A stretch of 64,000 nt of DNA, from NCBI RefSeq assembly GCF_006874585.1, contig NZ_CP029766.1:18142-82141 (forward strand). The letters run 5' to 3'. Position 1 is the first letter of the stretch. Every line of letters starts with the position of its first letter. Below, in pieces: positions 18,509 to 26,905 of this stretch. The notes beneath the pieces were generated by a model. It searched no databases. It was not told the origin of the DNA and saw only the letters and a program-made list of their open reading frames with translations. This DNA comes from Sphingomonas sp. IC081 (GTDB lineage: Bacteria; Pseudomonadota; Alphaproteobacteria; Sphingomonadales; Sphingomonadaceae). Made by a program: the position numbers and the translations under genes.

Positions 18509-20055
18509 GCGGCCAGTCGCATAGCGGTCGGTTCAGCGGCGCGCCAGTTCCATGCCAGGAGTTGGTCGAGACCATTGTTGAGGACTTCGCCCGAGACCAT
18601 CCGGGCCAGCACATCGCTCAGCCAGGTGTAGGGATCGAGCCCGTTCAGTTTTGCTGTCTGAAGCAGGGAAGCGAGCACCGCCCAGGTATGGGCACCACCT
18701 TCGTTGCCGGCGAACAGGCTATTGCGGCGTCCGATTGCAATCGGGCGCATCTGCCTCTCGATCATGTTGTTATCGACCTCGACGCGGCCATCTTCGAGGA
18801 ACAGGTTGAGGCCGCGCCAATGGCCTTGAGCATAGCGGATGTGCCCTGCCAGATCCGAGACCTGCGAGACGCGCGGCAGGGTATCGTCGAGCAGCGCCTT
18901 GAGCTCCTCCATGATCGGCCTGGACTTCTCCTGCCGAGTGAGCAGCCGGTGCTCGGCACTGGTGCCGCGGATTTCCGCCTCGATCCGATAGATACGACTG
19001 AGCAGAGTGATGACCTGCGCGGTGATCGGCGACCGGGTGCTTTTATGCAGATCCACGAAGCGTCGCCGCAGATGCGCGAGGCAGAACGCGAGGCGGATCT
19101 CTCCGGACAACCCGTCCGGGCTCTCGAAGGCCTTATAGGCACGATAGCCATCGACCTGGAGCACGCCCTGATAGCGGCCAAGCTGCTCGGATATCGTGCG
19201 ATGGCTTCGGGAACGGGCATGGACATAGCACACCGCCGGTGGTGCCGGGCCATTCCAGGGGCGATCATCGGTTCCATGGGCCCAGAACTGGTCGATGCGG
19301 ACTTTGCCGTTGCCGCCTCCAATCACGGGCATCCGGGTTTCGTCGACGTGGATGCGGGGGTGACTGTGGATTGCCCGCAGTTGCAGATCGTAAAGGCCTT
19401 CGAGCCACCAGGCCGCGCATTTCAGCCAGCGCGTCAGCGTCGATCGATCAATCTGCAGGCCATGCCCTGCCAGCATCTGGGCCTGGCGATAAACTGGAAG
19501 ATACCATGCGAAGCGCTGTGTCACGATCCAGGCGATCAGCGAGGTTGTCGCCATCCCGCCTTCGATCATCCTGCGTGGCGCCGGCGCCTGGACGATGCTG
19601 CTCTCGCAGGTCCGGCAAGCGTACTTGGGGCGGACGGTGGCGATCACGCGCAAGATGGCTGGCACGATGTCGAGCGCCTCGCTCACGTCCTCGCCGATCT
19701 TGTGCATGCTGCCCTGACAGCAGGCGCACTGCGTGCTTTCAGGTTCGATGACGTGCATGATCCGGGGCAGATGTTTGGGCAGAGCGCCGATGTTGCGCCT
19801 GGCACGAGGCCTTGCCCCCTTGGCCATCGGATCGTCGTTGGCTGCTGGCGCCATGTGAACGGCGCTCAGGTCCCCCAGATCGAGGCTGCCTTGCCCGTCG
19901 AGAACGATACGCGCCTTTTCGGAGCGCGAGCCGAACAGCATGGTCTTGTAGGTCTTCAACAACCTGGAGGCCGCCTCGAGTTCGGCCTCCAGTTCCGCCA
20001 CCCGGCGGGTCATCGCATCAAGTGCGTCAGCCTGATTTTCCGTGGGGCGGGTCAC
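18505..20055 (-). CDS. tnpC: IS66-family transposase TnpC
   Basis: 516 residues. Domains run in the usual order: an N-terminal coiled coil (about 10-45, with LFGSRSEKAR), a zinc-finger region with cysteine pairs (CACCQGSM and CRTCE, about 110-155), then the DDE domain with HVDETRMPVIG, QVDGYRAYKAF and DNNMIERQMRPIAIGRRNSLFAGNEGG. The C-terminal IS66 tail (AKLNGLDPYTWLSDVL) is present. It appears intact. Confidence 0.95.
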   Translation of the reverse strand: MTRPTENQADALDAMTRRVAELEAELEAASRLLKTYKTMLFGSRSEKARIVLDGQGSLDLGDLSAVHMAPAANDDPMAKGARPRARRNIGALPKHLPRIMHVIEPESTQCACCQGSMHKIGEDVSEALDIVPAILRVIATVRPKYACRTCESSIVQAPAPRRMIEGGMATTSLIAWIVTQRFAWYLPVYRQAQMLAGHGLQIDRSTLTRWLKCAAWWLEGLYDLQLRAIHSHPRIHVDETRMPVIGGGNGKVRIDQFWAHGTDDRPWNGPAPPAVCYVHARSRSHRTISEQLGRYQGVLQVDGYRAYKAFESPDGLSGEIRLAFCLAHLRRRFVDLHKSTRSPITAQVITLLSRIYRIEAEIRGTSAEHRLLTRQEKSRPIMEELKALLDDTLPRVSQVSDLAGHIRYAQGHWRGLNLFLEDGRVEVDNNMIERQMRPIAIGRRNSLFAGNEGGAHTWAVLASLLQTAKLNGLDPYTWLSDVLARMVSGEVLNNGLDQLLAWNWRAAEPTAMRLAA

Positions 20056-20106
20056 CCGATTTTGTTAGCACACAATTGCGCCAAAACCGAGAAAAACCGC
20101 CACTTC

Positions 20107-20460
20107 TCACCCCGCCACCTCGGGCTTTCTTATCGGGTTTTCCTCAAGGCGACGCCAGTCCATTCCCCCCAGCAGCAGCGTCATCTGCGCCGCGGTCAGC
20201 TTGATCACCCCGCCTGTCACGGGGGGCCAGAAGAACTTCCCAGCCTCCAGCCACTTTGTCACCATAATGGTGCCGGAACCGTCAAAGTGCAGGAGCTTCA
20301 AACGGTCCATCCGCTTCGATCGGAACACGAAGACATCATTGGAATAGGGATCTCGGCCCAACTCATTGGCCACCAGCGAGGCGAGCCTGTTGATACCGGC
20401 CCTGAAGTCGATCGGACCCGACACCAGCACGACCTTCAGATCGCTGCGCCCGCCGATCAT
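20107..20460 (-). CDS. tnpB: IS66 accessory protein TnpB
   Basis: 117 residues of the IS66 Orf2 family. Signature stretches are VSGPIDFRAGINRLA, DVFVFRSKRMDRLKLLHFDGSG and KWLEAGKFFWP. I chose ATG 20460 because it overlaps the tnpA stop by 4 nt; an in-frame start at 20481 is less likely. It is needed for efficient IS66 transposition, by analogy. Confidence 0.93.
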   Translation of the reverse strand: MIGGRSDLKVVLVSGPIDFRAGINRLASLVANELGRDPYSNDVFVFRSKRMDRLKLLHFDGSGTIMVTKWLEAGKFFWPPVTGGVIKLTAAQMTLLLGGMDWRRLEENPIRKPEVAG

Positions 20461-20900
20461 CGCTGACGCAGCGCCTCGCACACAACCCTCAGGACGCCCG
20501 CGTCCACCGCGCCGCGCACCACGACGTGAGCGCCGTCGAACCCAATCTCGAGGCTGCCATCTGGAGCCCGCGTGCCATCGTCGACTTCCAGCGGCACAAA
20601 CGAGATCGGCTCCATCGCCGCCCGGTCGCGCACCGTTCGCCGCCAGTAATGGAGCAAGCCCGGGCTCATGCCATGGCGCCGCGCCACCGCGCTGATGTTG
20701 GCGCCCGGCTCAAAGCTTTCTGCGGTGATCCGCGCCTTCTCGTGTGCATCCCACCGTCGGTTGCGCTTCTGCGGGCCGAGGATTGTCGCTTCGCCTACAT
20801 CCGACTTCGCACTATGCGGCACACCGTTCCAATCCGTATTCGCACACTGTGCCGCACTGTTTAAATCGCCGTTCAAACCGCTGATGTCATCGTCGAGCAT
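20457..20900 (-). CDS. tnpA: IS66 accessory protein TnpA (HTH)
   Basis: 147 residues. A helix-turn-helix lies about residues 45-80 (RRWDAHEKARITAESF...ISAVARRHGMSPGLLHYWRR), typical of IS66 Orf1. A small beta-rich C-terminal domain follows. It is the first gene of the element, starting about 84 bp from the terminus. Confidence 0.9.
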   Translation of the reverse strand: MLDDDISGLNGDLNSAAQCANTDWNGVPHSAKSDVGEATILGPQKRNRRWDAHEKARITAESFEPGANISAVARRHGMSPGLLHYWRRTVRDRAAMEPISFVPLEVDDGTRAPDGSLEIGFDGAHVVVRGAVDAGVLRVVCEALRQR

Positions 20901-20984
20901 CTTGCCATCTCCGCTGCCATTTCAAAGGCAGGGTCATTGGCTCAGCAATCAGCGCCGTCTACGTGGGGCGCTCGCATCGCTAAC

Positions 20985-21150
20985 GTTCATTCTGAAGCAG
21001 GGAGCCGAAGGCATTCCCGTGGCGGACATCTGCCGCAGGGCCGGGATCAGCCAAGCGACCTACTTCAACTGGAAGAAGAAATACGACGGCATGCTGCCGC
21101 CGGACATGCGCCGGTTGAAGCAGCTCGAGGACGAGAACACGAACCTTGGC
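20985..21150 (+). mobile_element. IS3-family remnant, right part (orfA continuation)
   Basis: After the repeated GTTCATTC, the orfA frame continues LKQGAEGIPVADICRR, then AGISQATYFNWKKKYDGM and RLKQLEDENT, the classical HTH and leucine-zipper start of IS3 OrfA. The similarity stops around 21140 with unrelated sequence, and no orfB is present. The IS3 element was therefore truncated, not only interrupted. Confidence 0.8.
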
Positions 21151-21265
21151 AACCGCATCAGAGTTTGCAACAGAGCCAAAATTAGCGTTGGGCGATTGAT
21201 GCGCTATAGACGGTTGGAAGCTCTTACTCCCGAGCAAATCTGATGGAAGGCTGCGGTCACGACGT

Positions 21266-21517
21266 ATGGCGCAATATCTGAACGTGGACGAGGCAGCTTC
21301 AGAATTGGCGACCCACCTTGCCGCGAACGTCAAAGAGCGGCGTGCTGCGCTTAAAATGACCCAGGTGGAGCTTTCCATCCGGTCCGGTGTCGCCACCTCG
21401 CATCTGTCTTTCATTGAGCGCGCCAAAGCCAATCCGACGCTGGAAGTCGTCGAACAGCTTGCCAAGGGCCTCGGGTGCTCTGCGATCGATCTTCTGACGG
21501 TGCAGCCAGCTTCCTGA
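21266..21517 (+). CDS. XRE-family helix-turn-helix regulator
   Basis: 83 residues. A single Cro/C1-type HTH occupies about residues 20-75 (VKERRAALKMTQVELSIRSG then SHLSFIERAKANPTLEVVEQLAKGL). GGAAGG precedes the ATG. It stands alone between the IS3 remnant and a LuxR-type gene and is probably a regulator of neighbouring plasmid genes. The target is unknown. Confidence 0.85.
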   Translation: MAQYLNVDEAASELATHLAANVKERRAALKMTQVELSIRSGVATSHLSFIERAKANPTLEVVEQLAKGLGCSAIDLLTVQPAS

Positions 21518-21625
21518 AATCCCTTCAATTTATAAACCATGCGATCCATCGCATACCACGCACGGCGCATACTCTTGGCGCTACCCTGATGCGGTGAATG
21601 GACTACGGTTCACGGCATAGACGCC

Positions 21626-22183
21626 ATGAACCAACCATGCCGCCTTTGGGACGCACACGCGGACACTGCCAGTGAAATGCTGGAAAGCCTGACCGACAAG
21701 CAGGTCGAGGTGCTCGAGCAGTTGTGCCTGCACAAAACCAGCAAGGAAATCGCCAACGAACTGGGCATCTCCCGGCACACCGTGGATCAGCGCGTCTCGA
21801 GCGTTCGCACAAAATGGAATCTTCCCACCCGCCAAGAGGTCGTGCGCCTCTACCGGGAATTGCGGGAAACCGCAGAAAACCGCAACGATTCCATATACGA
21901 ACCATTGATATATGAACCGTCGCAGGTTGGCATCGAGGCTGGGGCCGATGATCCTGAGCGCAAGAACCGGACGACCTCCATGGTCGAGGATCTCGCGCCT
22001 GCCGCCCTGGCGACGCCTGGCCTATTCCAGGCCAACGCCCAGGGCATGACGCTCGTCGATCGCCTCGATCTCCACTTCGGTCCGTCCGGTCGGTTCGTGG
22101 CTGTCATTGGACTGGCGTTCATGATGGCTCTCACGCTGGCTCTGGTCCTGGTGATTGCGGATGCTCTGGAGAGACTGTTGTAA
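21626..22183 (+). CDS. LuxR-type HTH regulator with C-terminal membrane anchor
   Basis: 185 residues. A LuxR/GerE-type HTH is N-terminal (about 20-75: SLTDKQVEVLEQLCLHKTSK then ISRHTVDQRVSSVRTKW). A polar linker follows, and one strong hydrophobic segment near the C-terminus (about 155-180). A DNA-binding head with a tail anchor suggests a membrane-tethered regulator. The next gene encodes a small membrane protein 42 bp downstream, which may be its partner. Confidence 0.8.
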   Translation: MNQPCRLWDAHADTASEMLESLTDKQVEVLEQLCLHKTSKEIANELGISRHTVDQRVSSVRTKWNLPTRQEVVRLYRELRETAENRNDSIYEPLIYEPSQVGIEAGADDPERKNRTTSMVEDLAPAALATPGLFQANAQGMTLVDRLDLHFGPSGRFVAVIGLAFMMALTLALVLVIADALERLL

Positions 22184-22225
22184 TTCACGCCTGATCGCGG
22201 CCGCCCTTGCGGATGGATCATCGCA

Positions 22226-22708
22226 ATGGGCGTAATGCAAATCCTCTACTTCGGTTTTCTCGCGACAATCTTCGTCGCGATTGGTCTTAGCCTCTGGAAG
22301 GGCGGAGACCCCGAACGCGCCGGCGCGGGCGTCCTGCTCGTCATGTTCATGATGACCTGGTTCGAAGGCGCCCTCATCCAGACAGTGGGCCTGTCGCAAG
22401 AGGCGATACGCACAATCTCGGTTGCCGAAGATCTCGTCGGGCTGGCCGGTTTCGGGCTGATCGCCGCGCGGGCCCGGCGCATGTGGCCGATCGTCTGCAC
22501 GGCCATGGAATTGCTCTCGGTGCTGACCCACCTCGTCCATTACCTGGGCATGGTGAACCGCCCGATCGTCGTGGTCTTCATGAGCCAGACGCCGACCTTC
22601 ACCGCCACGGTCAGCCTGATCGTGGGCACCATCATTCACATACGGCGCTCCCAGCGCTTCGGCCCTGAACGCGACTGGCAAGATTTCAGGAACCTTCCCT
22701 CAGGCTGA
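22226..22708 (+). CDS. Small multi-pass membrane protein of unknown function
   Basis: 160 residues with about five hydrophobic segments (6-22, 35-55, 68-82, 88-110 and 118-140). The family was not recognised. It follows the membrane-anchored LuxR-type gene and precedes a UPF0149 gene by 28 bp on the same strand. A joint sensory or regulatory role with the LuxR-type protein is an inference from position only. Confidence 0.65.
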   Translation: MGVMQILYFGFLATIFVAIGLSLWKGGDPERAGAGVLLVMFMMTWFEGALIQTVGLSQEAIRTISVAEDLVGLAGFGLIAARARRMWPIVCTAMELLSVLTHLVHYLGMVNRPIVVVFMSQTPTFTATVSLIVGTIIHIRRSQRFGPERDWQDFRNLPSG

Positions 22709-22736
22709 CTCTCCCCCCAAATCGCAAGGAAGCGCC

Positions 22737-23345
22737 ATGGATTTTCCAAGCTACCGCCAGTGGCAGGCCCAAGTGCCTGGCACACGTCCCGATCTCCATC
22801 TGGCCGATGGATTTCTAGCGGGGGCTCTCGTTTCGCTCGAGCCCATGCCGGACAACCATTGGCTCGATGCCATCATGGGACCCGTTTCGGAGCAGGCTGT
22901 GTCGCGGGACCTCGTTGAAACACGGGCGCGCAAGGAACTGCTAGCACGCCTTGACCAGGCCCGTGTGCAAATGGCGGCTAGCAACCCGCACTATGTGCCG
23001 ATCCTTGCCGTGACGGCTGATGGTGAATTTGACCTTACCGCCTGGAGCAGCGGCTTCTACGAAGCGATCGCCGACGATCTCGACATGTGGCAATATCTCT
23101 TGGCCGGTCAGCGCGAAGGCGGTCTGCTTGCGCTTCTGGGAAGCCATGCCGTCGGCGAGATGGGCGAGGCTGCACGCAGCTACATCGCCAGCCACCCGGA
23201 GGCGCAGGCCCTTTGCGAAGTCGCGGACCGCTCATGGGAAGTGCTCTCACGCTTGCTTCCCATGATGTACGAGAAGCGCCGCCAAATCGTTGAAGGCGCC
23301 ACGCCCGCCTCGGCCAGACCTGCCTCTCGCCGCACAGGCAGTTGA
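22737..23345 (+). CDS. UPF0149/YecA-family protein
   Basis: 202 residues. The UPF0149 pattern is visible: LHLADGFLAGALVSLEPMPDNHWLDAIMG near the start, and FDLTAWSSGFYEAIADDLDMW in the second half. It is distantly related to the IS66 passenger at 17897-18508 but is not a copy. AAGGAAG precedes the ATG. The C-terminal SEC-C zinc motif of YecA is absent. The function is unknown. Confidence 0.7.
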   Translation: MDFPSYRQWQAQVPGTRPDLHLADGFLAGALVSLEPMPDNHWLDAIMGPVSEQAVSRDLVETRARKELLARLDQARVQMAASNPHYVPILAVTADGEFDLTAWSSGFYEAIADDLDMWQYLLAGQREGGLLALLGSHAVGEMGEAARSYIASHPEAQALCEVADRSWEVLSRLLPMMYEKRRQIVEGATPASARPASRRTGS

Positions 23346-23348
23346 GCG

Positions 23349-23561
23349 ATGTCGGTGTATCGAACCCTTTACGTCCGAACGCTCGGTGCGGTCCAGGAGC
23401 GCAAGCTGGCGGTGCGTGACCTCGCCTTTGCCAGCGCATTGCCCGAAGCACGCATCGTGAGCATTCTTGAAGGGCAGGCCCGGGATATCACGCTCACCGA
23501 ACTCGCAGGCCTGTGCGCCGCGCTCGGGATGCCGCCGGCCGTCCTTCTTCAATCAGCCTGA
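23349..23561 (+). CDS. Small HTH protein
   Basis: 70 residues. A Cro/C1-like HTH is likely over most of the chain (VRDLAFASALPEARIVSILE then ITLTELAGLCAALGMPPAVLL). It starts 3 nt after the UPF0149 stop, so the two are probably translated from one message. It converges on, and overlaps by 9 nt, the resolvase-like gene on the other strand. Confidence 0.7.
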   Translation: MSVYRTLYVRTLGAVQERKLAVRDLAFASALPEARIVSILEGQARDITLTELAGLCAALGMPPAVLLQSA

Positions 23562-24122
23562 CACATCCTTATGCGCCTTCAAAAACCCGAAGAGCGTGGA
23601 GCGCGCGACACCCAGGTCCTTTGCCACGCTCTCGTGCGTTGCGCCCGGCTCGGCCAGACGCCTTTGGATGTCCGGCAACTGCTCGAGCGTGAGGCGCGGC
23701 TTGCGTCCCGCTTTTGCCTCGCGCTTTGCATTGGTCTTGATCCCGTGGATCTGCCGCCAGTGGCTATCGAAGGCTTCGACCAGAAGGAACAGATCGCTCT
23801 CCCGGTTCGGGGTGATTGTCACGCCGAGGCCGCAAAGCTCGATCGAGATCCCGGCCTTGAGGAACTTGAGCATCAGGCGAAGGACCGTCGTGGTGCTGAG
23901 CGCGAGACACGAAAGATCGTGGAACTTGATGGTGTCTCCCGACACAAGCGGATTGCCGAGCTTGCCCAGCAGCTTCTCCAGCTCGCTGAAACTCACCTCC
24001 GGGGCACTCACGACAAGATCGCCGTCGCGCACACAGGCCGCGGTCTGCTCGTCAAGCGAAGGCGATTTTCCGGTCTGGGCCAGGAACACGACAGTCTTGG
24101 GCAAAAGCGTCACCTTCTTCAT
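23553..24122 (-). CDS. Resolvase-derived HTH protein lacking the catalytic serine
   Basis: 189 residues. The C-terminus (about 135-185: AGRKPRLTLEQLPDIQRRL then HESVAKDLGVARSTLFGFLK) is a recombinase-type HTH. The middle aligns loosely with the helical part of serine resolvases (GDTIKFHDLS... and the long E helix). The N-terminal YxRVS catalytic motif is absent, as is the conserved arginine cluster. I infer a DNA-binding regulator evolved from a resolvase. It is divergent from the T4SS-2 operon across about 195 bp, a natural place for an operon regulator. Confidence 0.65.
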   Translation of the reverse strand: MKKVTLLPKTVVFLAQTGKSPSLDEQTAACVRDGDLVVSAPEVSFSELEKLLGKLGNPLVSGDTIKFHDLSCLALSTTTVLRLMLKFLKAGISIELCGLGVTITPNRESDLFLLVEAFDSHWRQIHGIKTNAKREAKAGRKPRLTLEQLPDIQRRLAEPGATHESVAKDLGVARSTLFGFLKAHKDVSG

Positions 24123-24318
24123 TCTTCACACAAGGCCATGATCTCACGCCGGTCCCCGCGCCGTAGAAATTGGCCGTGGCTCCTTCAAGATCGGGCCACC
24201 ACGATACCAACAGTACAGCAATAGCCAATTGCGTATTGCTGGACGACTGAATATTCGATATATCACATATCCATACTTCTGAGTGCAACGCTCATCCGCG
24301 TAAACAGGGAGCTGGTTC

Positions 24319-24687
24319 ATGTTTAATCGTCCCATTGCAAAATGCCCCAATCTGCTTAGTGGGCTCGCGCTGGCCGCAAGCGGGGTGCTAGCCGCCTCCG
24401 TGCCGCAGGACGCCTATGCCTCGACCTGGGGCTGTCAGGTTATCCTCTGCCTCGCCACGCCCGGCTCGCCCACGACTTACGCCGAATGCGTTCCGCCGAT
24501 CACCAAGCTCTGGAAGGCGCTCGCCATGGGCGGCTCCTTCCCGTCCTGCTCGGAAGGCGGCGTTTCAGCCAGGACGAAGAAGCTGAGCAAGACGCTTTAC
24601 TATGTGAAGAGCACGCAAAGCGACGGCACGACGAGCGCGTATCTCATCAACACCAAGACCTCGACGGTCACCACGATCGGCCAATGA
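24319..24687 (+). CDS. TrbM-like secreted protein, first gene of the T4SS-2 operon
   Basis: 122 residues with a signal peptide cleaved near DAYAS. The mature part begins with WGCQVILCLATPGSP.....ECVPPITKLW and a later cysteine (FPSC), resembling the C..ILCL...P.EC...L pattern of the TrbM family of conjugation proteins in the periplasm. AGGGAG precedes the ATG. Its stop overlaps the virB1 start (ATGA), which ties it to the transfer operon. Confidence 0.65.
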   Translation: MFNRPIAKCPNLLSGLALAASGVLAASVPQDAYASTWGCQVILCLATPGSPTTYAECVPPITKLWKALAMGGSFPSCSEGGVSARTKKLSKTLYYVKSTQSDGTTSAYLINTKTSTVTTIGQ

Positions 24688-25289
24688 TCTACACCGTCGC
24701 CGCCCTCACTGCGCTCGCGCAGCAATGCGCTCCCGGCGTTGCCACAGAAGCGCTTGTTCCCCTCCTCGTCGCGGAAAGCGAAGGCAATCCGCTTGCGATC
24801 AATGTCAACAACGGGCCGCGCGTGAACGCCTCGAACCTGGCCGACGCGGTCGCGCTGGTGAAGCGCTATGTGGCGGCCGGGCACTCGGTTGATATTGGTC
24901 TTGGCCAGATCAACTCGAGGAACCTCGCGCGCCTGGGCACGACGATCGAGCAAACCTTCGATCCGTGCACCAACCTCGGCCTTGCCTCGCGCGTCCTGCA
25001 GGAACGCTATGCGCAGGCGAGCCAGCACTATTCCGGGCTCGACGCGATCAGCGTCACCTATTCGCTCTACAACACCGGCACGATGACCCGGGGCTTTCGC
25101 AACGGCTACGTCCAGCGGGTCTGGGCGGCCGCGGCCCGGGTTGGCGCGATCGAGACGCCGCCCACACTCCCCGACCTTTCCTCTTCCCCGTCCATTCGGG
25201 CCGCCACGTCGCAGGAAGCGAGCCCGCTCGCAGCGCCGGAACAGTGGGTGTTCGGTCAAGCCAGCACCGGAATCGAGGTCTTCCGATGA
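24684..25289 (+). CDS. virB1: VirB1 lytic transglycosylase (T4SS-2)
   Basis: 201 residues from ATG 24684. SLT-type lysozyme fold: catalytic glutamate in VAESEGNPLAIN, then SVDIGLGQINSRNLARLG and the SVTYSLYNTGT stretch. It cleaves peptidoglycan to make room for the channel. No classical signal peptide is apparent. An in-frame upstream start at 24486 is a shadow of the preceding gene. It overlaps both neighbours by 4 nt. Confidence 0.92.
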   Translation: MIYTVAALTALAQQCAPGVATEALVPLLVAESEGNPLAINVNNGPRVNASNLADAVALVKRYVAAGHSVDIGLGQINSRNLARLGTTIEQTFDPCTNLGLASRVLQERYAQASQHYSGLDAISVTYSLYNTGTMTRGFRNGYVQRVWAAAARVGAIETPPTLPDLSSSPSIRAATSQEASPLAAPEQWVFGQASTGIEVFR

Positions 25290-26563
25290 ACGAAGAAAAC
25301 AACAGCATTACGCAGGCGCCTCGGGCAGCGGAGCGGGACGCGTCTCAGGAACCTGTCACGCAGGCCGCGTTCTCCATTCCCGACGATCTTGCCAAGCGCT
25401 ACGAGATCCGCGCCATTGAGGGCCGCTCCGAAGCGGAGCGCCGGGTAGGGTTGTTCACACCGGGCAATGCCCAGACGCCGGCGCTCGAAATCTCGAACGA
25501 GCGGATCGTTGCCAACCGCGACGATCGCGAGACGGTCGAGAACCTCGTGAAGCTCGCGCAGCACAATGGCTGGGAAGGTATCTCGGTCGATGGCTCGCCC
25601 GAATTTCGCAAGGCCGTATGGCAAGCTGCCGCGCGTTCGGGTCTTGAGGTCAATGGCTATGAGCCGTCGTTTGCCGAGCGCGAAGCTGTTGAACGCCAAC
25701 GCCGGGAGGAGGCCGAACGCGAGCGCAAGGACGCCCAGCGTCTGCGCAATGACGACAAGGCCGAGAAGAACGGGGAAGCGGAACAGGCCGTCGAGACCGT
25801 TGAAATCGCAATGGAAGCGGCCAGGCCTGACGAGCGCGTGTCGGCACCCGCCACGGACCGCGAAGATAGCCACGAGGACATTTCCGCTCAGCTCAAGCGC
25901 AAGAGCGCCCTGGTCGAGGAGCTGAATGACGTTCTGCGCGAAGATCCGTCGCTGTCGAACCAGACCGTTTCCGAGTTCATCCTGAAGCAGCCCTCCGCGC
26001 AGATGCGCCTTGGCGATGCCGGGGCCAGCAACGAAGTCCTGGCCGCCCGCAATCTCATGTCGGAAAGCATCATTGCCGACACGGCGCGGAACCAGAGCAA
26101 CCTTTCCAAGACCGTCGGGGAATACCGGCGCGATCAGGTTTTTGAGGTTGGCGAGCTGGCGCGAAGCCGGGGTCTTGAAGTGTCCGATGGCAAGGCGGCG
26201 CGTGACGAGCTGGTGGCCGAAGCCCTTCAGGAGCGCAACGCCTTCTCCGAGTTCCTGGCGAGCAAGGACAGGGCGCGGGCCGCCGAACTGGAAAGCGAGA
26301 AGCTGGCCGACCTGTATCTCAGCGGCACGCAAGAGCAGCGCCAAGCCGAGCCTCGGCTCACCAACGCGCTCGAGGCGGAAGCGGAAATGCGCCGCCACCT
26401 CGAAGCGGCCTTCCAGGGCGATGACCAGCGCATCGAGGCGGTCTCCCAAGCGGGCCGCCAAATGATCTCGGACGTGCTGCGGCGCGGCCTTGATGTGTCG
26501 GTCCGTGAACCGGCGCCGGTTCGGCAGATCGAGCCGGTCCAAACCAACCAGATGGAACGGTAA
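25286..26563 (+). CDS. LPD7-domain protein within the virB operon
   Basis: 425 residues, hydrophilic. The N-terminal part (about 30-130) has the LPD7 pattern of large polyvalent conjugation proteins: RYEIR near 33, then TVENLVKLAQHNGWEGISVDG, EFRKAVWQAA and GLEVNGYEPS. The rest is highly charged and probably coiled coil (130-425). LPD7 domains usually accompany relaxases or ICE and phage polyproteins, so a stand-alone copy between virB1 and virB2 is notable. The role is unknown. ATG 25286 overlaps the virB1 stop. A longer frame starting at 24965 is rejected. Confidence 0.75.
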   Translation: MNEENNSITQAPRAAERDASQEPVTQAAFSIPDDLAKRYEIRAIEGRSEAERRVGLFTPGNAQTPALEISNERIVANRDDRETVENLVKLAQHNGWEGISVDGSPEFRKAVWQAAARSGLEVNGYEPSFAEREAVERQRREEAERERKDAQRLRNDDKAEKNGEAEQAVETVEIAMEAARPDERVSAPATDREDSHEDISAQLKRKSALVEELNDVLREDPSLSNQTVSEFILKQPSAQMRLGDAGASNEVLAARNLMSESIIADTARNQSNLSKTVGEYRRDQVFEVGELARSRGLEVSDGKAARDELVAEALQERNAFSEFLASKDRARAAELESEKLADLYLSGTQEQRQAEPRLTNALEAEAEMRRHLEAAFQGDDQRIEAVSQAGRQMISDVLRRGLDVSVREPAPVRQIEPVQTNQMER

Positions 26564-26583
26564 CCTCAAACATGGAGAAGTCT

Positions 26584-26904
26584 ATGAAGCTCTCTCGTCG
26601 TCCCGCGCGTCGCCTCCTCTCGGATCGCCGCGCCCGCCAGCTTGTCGGCGTTGCCGGCATCCTCGCATCCTTGGCCATATCCCAGGCTGCTTTTGCACAA
26701 ACCTCGATCGAAAGCGGCCTCGACACCATCGAGAGCTGGATGATCACCATCGCCTCGGTGGTCGGCGTCATCGCCATCATGGCGGTGGGCTACGCCAAGC
26801 TTACCGGCCGCATGGACTGGGGCCGCGCGGTCACCGTCCTGATCGGGATCGGCATCATCTTCTCCGCCACCACGATCGTGGGCTGGATGGGTGGCAGCGC
26901 CTGA
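26584..26904 (+). CDS. virB2: VirB2-type pilin subunit (T4SS-2)
   Basis: 106 residues. There is a long basic signal peptide ending near AAFAQ, then two membrane segments around a TGRMDWGRAVT loop, as in TrbC/VirB2 pilins. I chose ATG 26584 because GGAG lies 6 nt upstream; ATG 26572 is possible. It belongs to the second transfer operon and precedes virB3 by one base. Confidence 0.88.
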   Translation: MKLSRRPARRLLSDRRARQLVGVAGILASLAISQAAFAQTSIESGLDTIESWMITIASVVGVIAIMAVGYAKLTGRMDWGRAVTVLIGIGIIFSATTIVGWMGGSA

Positions 26905-26905
26905 C

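Larger units (their letters stand above)
17861..20984 (-). mobile_element. IS66-family insertion sequence, complete, with YecA passenger
   Basis: 3124-bp element. The termini are inverted repeats starting GTTAGCGATGCGAG (perfect for 14 bp, imperfect to about 29 bp). It is flanked by the 8-bp duplication GTTCATTC (17853-17860 and 20985-20992), the size typical of IS66. It encodes tnpA, tnpB and tnpC plus a UPF0149 gene, all on the minus strand with 4-nt overlaps at tnpA/tnpB and tnpC/yecA. It is inserted in an IS3-family orfA. Confidence 0.95.

Noticed and set aside
18562..20466. Long + strand open frame (about 634 codons) inside the IS66 element
   Set aside because: Antisense to tnpC and tnpB, which have complete family signatures.
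24965..26563. Longer form of the LPD7 protein (532 residues)
   Set aside because: The first about 107 residues are a shadow of virB1. ATG 25286 overlaps the virB1 stop in the usual coupled manner.
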